Source: Fimbriimonadaceae bacterium (GTDB lineage Bacteria; Armatimonadota; Fimbriimonadia; Fimbriimonadales; Fimbriimonadaceae). From it: a stretch of 64,000 bases of DNA. The notes beneath the pieces were generated by a model. That model did not search any database. It was given only the letters and a program-made list of their open reading frames with translations, and was not told the DNA's origin. The stretch is from the NCBI GenBank assembly GCA_022843485.1, contig JALHNM010000006.1:1-64000 (forward strand), written 5' to 3'. Made by a program: the position numbers and the translations under genes. Positions 58,556 to 64,000 of this stretch are shown here, piece after piece; position 1 is the stretch's first letter, and each line of letters starts with the position of its first letter.

Positions 58556-60088
58556 TTAGCCCACCGAGTGTTCGAGGCTGACGGCCAGCAGCTTCTGTGC
58601 TTCGACGGCGAACTCCATGGGGAGTTCGCGGAAGACGTCTTTGCAGAACCCGCTCACGATCATGTTGACGGCGTCCTCTTCGTTGATCCCGCGTTGGGCA
58701 AGGTAGAAGAGTTGGTCCTCGCCGATCTTGGAGGTCGTGGCCTCGTGCTCCATTTTCGCCGTGCTGTTCTTGACCTCGATGTAGGGGAACGTGTGGGCGC
58801 CGCAGCGGTCGCCCATCAGCATGGAATCGCAGACGCTGTAGTTCCGGGCCCCGTCGGCGCCGGCGTTGATCTTGACGAGGCCGCGGTAGGTGTTTTGCCC
58901 GTTGCCGGCCGAGATGCCCTTGCTCACGATGGTCGAGCGGGTGCGTTTGCCGATGTGCACCATTTTGGTCCCGGTGTCGGCCTGTTGCTTCCGGGCGGTC
59001 AGGGCGACGCTATAGAATTCGCCCACGCTGTCGTCTCCCTTGAGGATGACGCTGGGGTACTTCCAGGTGATGGCGCTGCCGGTCTCGACCTGGGTCCAGG
59101 TGATCTTGGCCCGTTCGCCGCGGCAGATGCCCCGCTTCGTGACGAAGTTGTAGATCCCGCCCTTGCCGTCCTTGTCGCCGGGGTACCAGTTTTGGACGGT
59201 GCTGTACTTGATGGTCGCGTCGGCGAGGGCGACGAGCTCGACGACGGCGGCGTGGAGCTGGTTCTCGTCGCGCTTGGGGGCGGTGCAGCCCTCAAGGTAG
59301 CTCACGTAGGCCCCTTCTTCGGCGACGATCAGGGTCCTCTCGAACTGGCCGGTGTTCTCGGCGTTGATGCGGAAGTACGTGCTGAGCTCCATCGGGCAGC
59401 GCACGCCTTTGGGGACGTAGACGAAGCTGCCGTCGCTGAAGACCGCGCTGTTGAGCGTGGCGTAGAAGTTGTCGCTATAAGGGACGACGGAGCCGAGGTA
59501 CTCCTGGACGAGTTCTGGGTGCTCCTGGACGGCCTCGCTGATCGAGCAGAAGATGACACCCGCCTTTCGGAGTTCGTCTTTGAACGTGGTGACCACGCTC
59601 ACCGAGTCGAACACCGCATCGATCGCGACCCCGCCGCTGGGGGCTGCCCCGCCGGCATGGGCCTCGGCCGCGCCCTTGACGTTCAGGAGGATCTCCTGCT
59701 CGCGGAGCGGGATGCCCAGCTTCTCGAAGGTGCGCAGGAGTTCGGGGTCGGCGTCCTCCAGCGAGTCGAGGACGGGCTTCTTCTTGGGCTCTGAGTAGTA
59801 GCTGATCGACTGGAGGTCGGGCTGGGGGTACTCGACGTTCGGCCACTTGGGGTAGGGCATCGTCTGGAGGTGGCGGAACGCCTTCAGCCGCCATTCGAGC
59901 ATCCACTCCGGCTCGTTCTTCTTGGCGCTGATCGCGCGGACCGTGTCCTCGCTGAGCCCGATCGCGAAGGTGTCGGACTCGACGTCGCTCACGAAGCCCC
60001 ACTCGTACTCCCGGTCGGCGTAGTGCTCGAGCAGTTCGTCGTCCGTCTTGGCCTCGAGGGCCGGGTTCGTGGGGTCGGTCAGCGGCAT
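58556..60088 (-). CDS. sufB: Fe-S cluster assembly protein SufB
   Basis: 510 residues from ATG 60088; a GTG two codons upstream (60094) is an alternative. SufB landmarks: [48 protein letters not shown] in parts, [22 protein letters not shown], and the late [20 protein letters not shown] with the conserved Cys used for cluster building. It is the scaffold of the SufBCD complex. No sufC, sufD or sufS is in the adjacent sequence, so the operon is split or lies beyond the region. The upstream gap is 167 bases. Confidence 0.96.
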   Translation of the reverse strand: MPLTDPTNPALEAKTDDELLEHYADREYEWGFVSDVESDTFAIGLSEDTVRAISAKKNEPEWMLEWRLKAFRHLQTMPYPKWPNVEYPQPDLQSISYYSEPKKKPVLDSLEDADPELLRTFEKLGIPLREQEILLNVKGAAEAHAGGAAPSGGVAIDAVFDSVSVVTTFKDELRKAGVIFCSISEAVQEHPELVQEYLGSVVPYSDNFYATLNSAVFSDGSFVYVPKGVRCPMELSTYFRINAENTGQFERTLIVAEEGAYVSYLEGCTAPKRDENQLHAAVVELVALADATIKYSTVQNWYPGDKDGKGGIYNFVTKRGICRGERAKITWTQVETGSAITWKYPSVILKGDDSVGEFYSVALTARKQQADTGTKMVHIGKRTRSTIVSKGISAGNGQNTYRGLVKINAGADGARNYSVCDSMLMGDRCGAHTFPYIEVKNSTAKMEHEATTSKIGEDQLFYLAQRGINEEDAVNMIVSGFCKDVFRELPMEFAVEAQKLLAVSLEHSVG

Positions 60089-60204
60089 GGGCACCTTGTT
60101 CTACGCGGGAGTGGCCGGAAAGTGGATGATCCTGTCCGGTCTTGGTTCGTTTGTACCCGTCAGGCCCGGGCGGCCCCGGGGCCCAGGCGACCGGGCTCAC
60201 GAAG

Positions 60205-60234
60205 AAGGCCCCCCTGCATCGCAAGGGGGCCCTT
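60205..60234 (-). terminator. Terminator of the 60256 gene
   Basis: AAGGCCCCCC (60205-60214) pairs with GGGGGCCCTT (60225-60234) around a 10-base loop. On the minus strand TTCTTCG follows. It is 22 bases past the stop of the gene at 60256. Confidence 0.65.
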
Positions 60235-60255
60235 GGACTGGCCGTTAGCCTAGCG

Positions 60256-61602
60256 TCAGCCGCCGATCGTCCAGCGGACGAGGGTCGTCTCTTTGCAGAC
60301 GTTCGGGTTCGGCACGGGGCCGACGATGCGGAACGTCTGCTTGGCGCGCAGGGCGCCGCCGCCGCCGACGAGGCGGGCGACCGAACCGGTGCCCGTCACG
60401 GTGCGGGTCGTGAGGGTCGTGTTGACGTTGACCTGGTTGAAGTCCGTCGTGTCGAAGGCGTTGGTCTGGTAGTTGAAGACCTGGAGGGTCTGCTGGACCA
60501 GGCCGCCGACCGTCGAGCGGCTGCGCACGTCGAGCTTGAAGCTCGTCGGCGAGGCGATCGTCGTCGCGCCGATGTAGTCGACTTCGATGATGCGGTTCGG
60601 GTCGTTCGGGACGATGAACCGGCACACGCGGAGTCGGTTGTTGTCGTCGCCGCGCAGGCTGTTCACGTCACCGGCGTCCACACGGCCGCGCAAGCGGTTG
60701 AAGCTGGTCGGGAAGATCTCTTCGTTCGAGGCGAGCGGCGGGACCGTGAAGAACTGGTCGTCGCCGATCGTCGAGAAGTTGACGAGGCGCGGGTCGGCGA
60801 GGTTATCGCCGCCGCCGATGCCGCCGAGCACCTGGTTCGACAGGAAGTCGTAGCCGTCGCTGAAGACGAAGCTGTTGACCTTGATCGGACCCGTCGGGTT
60901 GCCAATCTGGGCGAGCGGGATGGCGATCTCGATACCCGTGGCGACGAGGTCGGCCACGTTCGGGTCGAAGGTGCCGGTGCCGCCGTCGACGCCCGCGATG
61001 TTCGAGTTGTTGATCGTGCCCCGGACGTTGTTCGGGTTGTTGCCGCCCATGAGCGTGCCGTCGCTACCCGGGCTCGACATCCCGAGGTAGGCCGCGGTGC
61101 CGCCGTTCGCGACTGTCTCGACCTGCGAGTAGTTCACGAAGACGCCGACCGGGTTACCGCCCGCGACGAAGGCGATGAAGTGCGTCGCGTTGAAGCCGGT
61201 GTCGAAGGTGAGGCCGTTGCCCGTGCCGTCGTCGCCCATCCGCTGGAAGCGGTTGAAGTCGATGTCGGGGAGGCCGGCCGGGAGCCGGTTGTAGCCGCCC
61301 GCGCCCGTGTCGAAGAACAGGGCGAACTTGTTGAACACGCCCGCGTCGGCCCCGAGGTTGCCGCCGATGAAGAGGTAAAGCGTGTCGTTCGTGCGGACGT
61401 AGTAGATGTTGTCCGCTTCCGAACCGTTCGAGAGGTCGATGACGCCGAGGTTGTTGTCACCGAAGTTGGTCTGGGTGTTCTGGGCGCCGAGCTTGATGTA
61501 CTGGGCGTCGCGCTGGCCGTCGATGGTCGGGACCTGCGCAAGGGCGGCCCCACTGAGGGCGGCCGCAAGAGCCAGCCCGATCAGGCGAGTGGTGTTGGTC
61601 AT
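60256..61602 (-). CDS. Secreted protein with a shared C-terminal module
   Basis: 448 residues from ATG 61602, with AGAGGAG 10 bases upstream. Signal peptide MTNTTRLIGLALAAALSGAALAQ. The N-terminal ~290 residues are beta-rich with FIGGNLGADAGVFNKFALFFDTGAGGYNR (in parts) and asparagine/glycine-rich loops. Residues ~300-448 form a separate module with RLRVCRFIVPND and VGPVPNPNVCKETTLVRW, recognisably the same as the end of the neighbouring protein at 61878. The function is unknown. It may be a surface protein with a domain for cell-surface retention. Confidence 0.85.
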   Translation of the reverse strand: MTNTTRLIGLALAAALSGAALAQVPTIDGQRDAQYIKLGAQNTQTNFGDNNLGVIDLSNGSEADNIYYVRTNDTLYLFIGGNLGADAGVFNKFALFFDTGAGGYNRLPAGLPDIDFNRFQRMGDDGTGNGLTFDTGFNATHFIAFVAGGNPVGVFVNYSQVETVANGGTAAYLGMSSPGSDGTLMGGNNPNNVRGTINNSNIAGVDGGTGTFDPNVADLVATGIEIAIPLAQIGNPTGPIKVNSFVFSDGYDFLSNQVLGGIGGGDNLADPRLVNFSTIGDDQFFTVPPLASNEEIFPTSFNRLRGRVDAGDVNSLRGDDNNRLRVCRFIVPNDPNRIIEVDYIGATTIASPTSFKLDVRSRSTVGGLVQQTLQVFNYQTNAFDTTDFNQVNVNTTLTTRTVTGTGSVARLVGGGGALRAKQTFRIVGPVPNPNVCKETTLVRWTIGG

Positions 61603-61835
61603 GATGTCTTCTCCTCTTTGAGTCCCCAGGCGGGTCGTCACCGGCCAGTCCTGAGAATACGAATTTTCAAGCACATGGTACATCAGAGATGCGCCCGGCA
61701 CAACAAACCGCAGGCACTCTTCGGCCCGCTTTTTTGCCGGATTCGCCGCTGTTGAACTCAGGGGCTGCACGAAGGCACCGCGCTCTCCCGGAGTAGAGTG
61801 GGACCTTAGGCCCAACCCCTTCCACAGGGAAAGGG

Positions 61836-61866
61836 GCCCGGCCCCGCAGAAGTTGCGGGGCCGGGC
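61836..61866 (-). terminator. Terminator of the 61878 gene
   Basis: GCCCGGCCCCGCA pairs with TGCGGGGCCGGGC around a 4-base loop. On the minus strand the stem is followed by CCCCTTTCCC. It is about 11 bases past the stop of the gene at 61878, so it fits an intrinsic terminator with a weak U-tract. Confidence 0.65.
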
Positions 61867-61877
61867 TCTATCGGCAG

Positions 61878-64000
61878 TTACTGCCGGACCAGGAAGGTGG
61901 CCTGGTCGGTCTCAACGCACCACGCCGGGTTTGCGACCGGACCCGTTGTCCGGACTCGGTACCGGGCCCGTAGCTCGTTGTTCGGACCCCGGAACTGGCC
62001 CGGGTTGGTGCCGACCACGAGGTCAACGGTCTGGTAGCCGGTGGTGAGGGCGTCGGTCCGCGTCGCGGTCGCGCTCCACTGGTTGAGCGAGTAGTCGAAC
62101 AGGTCGAGGCTCTGGCCGAACAGGCCGTTGAGCGTCGCCCGGGACGTCGACCGGAACGTGAGCTCGCTGAGCGTGTTGCCCGGCGCAGTCGAGGTGACCT
62201 CGACGTTCACCGGGTCGACCTGCTGGTTCGGAACCACGAACCGGCAGACCCGCAGAGCGTCCCCGTCCACGGTCGTCAGGCTGGCGAGGTTGCCCGCATC
62301 GCGCCGCCCGAGCGCGACCTGGAAGCCGGTCGGCGGCACGAGCGTCTGCGGCGGCTGCATGCGGAGCCGCCACATCCCACGGCCCCAGGTCGAGGCCGTC
62401 ACGTACCCGGTGCCCGGCATCGCGGTCATCCAGTAGACGGGGACCCGCGGTTTGCCCCGGCTCGCCGAGACCTCGCTCCAGCTGCCGCCCGCGTCCCTGG
62501 TCATGTAGACACCGACGTCGGTGCCCACGTACCAGGTGGTCTCAGGCGAGGTCGTGTCGCGGACGATGCAGTTCGCGCCCACGGCAGGAAGGGCGTTCGC
62601 ACCAGACCCGCTGACGGGCACCCACTGGGGCGTCGCGGCCGTGACGTCGAAGCACCGGTACGCCTTGGGCCCGCTCGTCCCGCTCATGACGACGACGACA
62701 TCGTTCTTGTTGGAGGGGCTGAGCGAGGCGCCGGTGACGGCGCGGTTCGGAAGTCCGCCCTGCTGGCCCTGGCGGTCGATCCGGGTGAAGGTCGCGCCGA
62801 AGTCGCTCGAGAGCTGGACCCGGCCGTCGCCTGTGCCGACGACGATGCGGTTGCTGTCCCCTCGGGCGGCGTCGTAAGTAAGCACGATGTTGCCGAGCGG
62901 CTGGCCGCCCAGCCGGAGCGACCACTGCCCCGTCTGAACGTCGTAGCGGTTCAGGAAGTTCGTGTTCGCGTACATGTACCGCGACGTGTTCGGGTCGAAC
63001 CAGAGGTAGCCGATGAACGGCACGCTGTGGCCACTCCAGTTCGGGGTGACGCTGCGCTGGCTCCCGTAGGCGTTGTCCGTCCGCGAGATGTTCTGGCCCT
63101 GGTAACTGTTGAACTGGAGGTTCGGGTTCTCCGGGCTGATGAGACAACCGGCACCGTCGCCCGCACCGGGGTTCCGCCAGTTCTGGAGGTCGCCGAACGA
63201 GTGGGGAGTCGCGTTGTCCTGCGTCCCGCCCTTCAGGATGTCCGGGTTGGTGGGGTGGGCGGCCATCGTGTAGAACTGGGTGACGCCCAGGTTCTTGTTT
63301 AGGATGTCCCAACTCACGGTGTCGTTCGCACCGTTGTAGCGGCCGAGGTAGACGCCACCGTCCCCTGCCGAGATCCACGTGCTCGGATCGATCGGGCTCA
63401 CTCGGACGCCGTGCTGGTCATTGTGAACGATCGCCGCGCCGTTATAGGTGGCGGTGTAGTTCTCGCCGCCGGTGTTCCTCCAGCTCTGGCCGCCGTTCAC
63501 CGAGACCGCGATGTCGATCAGGCCGACGAGGACCATGTCTTGCGGCTGTCCGCCCACCGTCGCCACGCCCACGTCGATCGCGTAGTCGTACCAGGCTTGG
63601 CTCCAGTTGTAGCCGCCCGGGAAGTTGTTCGTCACGTCGGACCAGGTGCCGCCGCCGTTCGTCGTCTTGACGATTCGCTGCGACCCGCCCGCCAGGACGT
63701 AGAGCGTGTCCGGGAAGACCTTCGAGGCCGCGATGTCCGTCGTGCCGTTGTAGCCCGAGAGCCCTGTGATCGTGACGACCTGCCACGTGGCCCCCTTGTC
63801 GTCCGTGCGCAGGAGCGTCGGCGGGTTGCCGCGACCGATGGCGTAGACCGAGCGCACGCCGTTCTTCGGCACCGTCACGGCCAGACCCTGCCAGTTGTCG
63901 AACCAAGGCCAGGCCTCGGCCCAGGTCTCGCCGCCGTCCGTCGAGCGGAACACCTGGTTCCGGGAGCCGCCGAAGCCGCACACCGTGGCGAACACGACGT
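61878..64000 (-). CDS. Secreted BNR/sortilin-like (VPS10-type) beta-propeller protein (5' end cut by window edge)
   Basis: The reading frame continues to base 64000 without a stop, so the N-terminus is missing; about 707 residues are visible. It repeats the BNR/Asp-box unit (FRSTDGGETWAEAW, LRTDDKGATWQVV, KTTNGGGTWSDV, VSVNGGQSWRN, YMTRDAGGSWSEV), the blades of a sialidase/sortilin-like propeller. The last ~160 residues are the module shared with the gene at 60256: ALRVCRFVVPNQQ, PVANPAWCVETDQ. Propellers of this kind are often extracellular and can be carbohydrate-active, but no sialidase residues are evident. Confidence 0.9.
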   Translation of the reverse strand, partial: VVFATVCGFGGSRNQVFRSTDGGETWAEAWPWFDNWQGLAVTVPKNGVRSVYAIGRGNPPTLLRTDDKGATWQVVTITGLSGYNGTTDIAASKVFPDTLYVLAGGSQRIVKTTNGGGTWSDVTNNFPGGYNWSQAWYDYAIDVGVATVGGQPQDMVLVGLIDIAVSVNGGQSWRNTGGENYTATYNGAAIVHNDQHGVRVSPIDPSTWISAGDGGVYLGRYNGANDTVSWDILNKNLGVTQFYTMAAHPTNPDILKGGTQDNATPHSFGDLQNWRNPGAGDGAGCLISPENPNLQFNSYQGQNISRTDNAYGSQRSVTPNWSGHSVPFIGYLWFDPNTSRYMYANTNFLNRYDVQTGQWSLRLGGQPLGNIVLTYDAARGDSNRIVVGTGDGRVQLSSDFGATFTRIDRQGQQGGLPNRAVTGASLSPSNKNDVVVVMSGTSGPKAYRCFDVTAATPQWVPVSGSGANALPAVGANCIVRDTTSPETTWYVGTDVGVYMTRDAGGSWSEVSASRGKPRVPVYWMTAMPGTGYVTASTWGRGMWRLRMQPPQTLVPPTGFQVALGRRDAGNLASLTTVDGDALRVCRFVVPNQQVDPVNVEVTSTAPGNTLSELTFRSTSRATLNGLFGQSLDLFDYSLNQWSATATRTDALTTGYQTVDLVVGTNPGQFRGPNNELRARYRVRTTGPVANPAWCVETDQATFLVRQ

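Overview
The window is a GC-rich bacterial chromosome segment (about 65-70% G+C by eye) with densely packed, mostly short operons on both strands. Two secreted proteins end in PEP-CTERM sorting tails (VPEPATLLALGAGLA.., VPEPGTMLALGAGLA.., each closed by an Arg cluster). There is an LpxB-like glycosyltransferase, so the cell is probably diderm, and many genes start with GTG or lack a clear Shine-Dalgarno. The mix (PEP-CTERM proteins, FG-GAP/ASPIC protein, GHL10 hydrolase, ClpS-like pair, RAYT with REP repeats) fits an Armatimonadota/Fimbriimonadia-type or similar environmental bacterium. That placement is inference; the window has no rRNA gene to settle it.

Layout. 0-4.8 kb: an RRM RNA-binding protein (cut by the left edge), a zinc-ribbon/double-FHA protein with a PP2C phosphatase, a secreted protein and a GHL10 hydrolase. 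4.8-15 kb: a REP-like hairpin cluster, a YfhO-like membrane protein with two overlapping ClpS-like genes, an FG-GAP/ASPIC protein, a coiled-coil membrane protein, a large redoxin/CxxCH/copper-monooxygenase/EF-hand fusion, RlmI and a GT39 mannosyltransferase-like protein. 15-21.5 kb: ThuA-like, GlgA, Dus, a UXS-like epimerase and a HAD phosphatase. 21.5-24.7 kb: a REP-associated tyrosine transposase (RAYT) among about ten REP copies, and two PEP-CTERM proteins. 24.7-33 kb: RtcB, thiolase, a small accessory patch (AlbA_2/Schlafen-type protein and HNH nuclease), a DUF1579 protein, an SDR flanked by 53-bp direct repeats, and pyruvate kinase. 33-48 kb: DinB-like, PepF, CDF transporter, RecN, CysS, RNase P RNA, GspE/PilB, DAACS transporter, zinc peptidase, fused spermidine synthase, a 47-residue membrane protein coupled to YchF, and a GNAT. 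48.3-49 kb: a lower-GC gap with two intrinsic terminators and candidate small RNAs. 49-64 kb: LpxB-like, several secreted proteins, a zinc-ribbon coiled-coil protein, GT2, a lysozyme-like protein, a sugar-phosphate isomerase, an AAA+ ATPase, SufB, and two large secreted proteins that share an unrecognised C-terminal module (the last one cut by the right edge).

The most unusual theme is repeats. At least five families of short palindromic elements are present: (A) a RAYT-linked REP family that clusters around its presumed transposase; (B) GTAG-headed hairpins; (C) a 53-bp element duplicated on both sides of the SDR gene; (D) a C-rich palindrome that lies inside two coding sequences (cysS and the GT2 gene) in the same reading frame, giving a PPSVxPG peptide in each; and (E) an AT-rich TATAAGTCCTAT element found both inside the thiolase gene and in a hairpin beside rnpB. 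Families D and E look like palindromes that have entered protein-coding genes, comparable in kind to the Rickettsia palindromic elements. The second candidate for novelty is the C-terminal module shared by the last two proteins.
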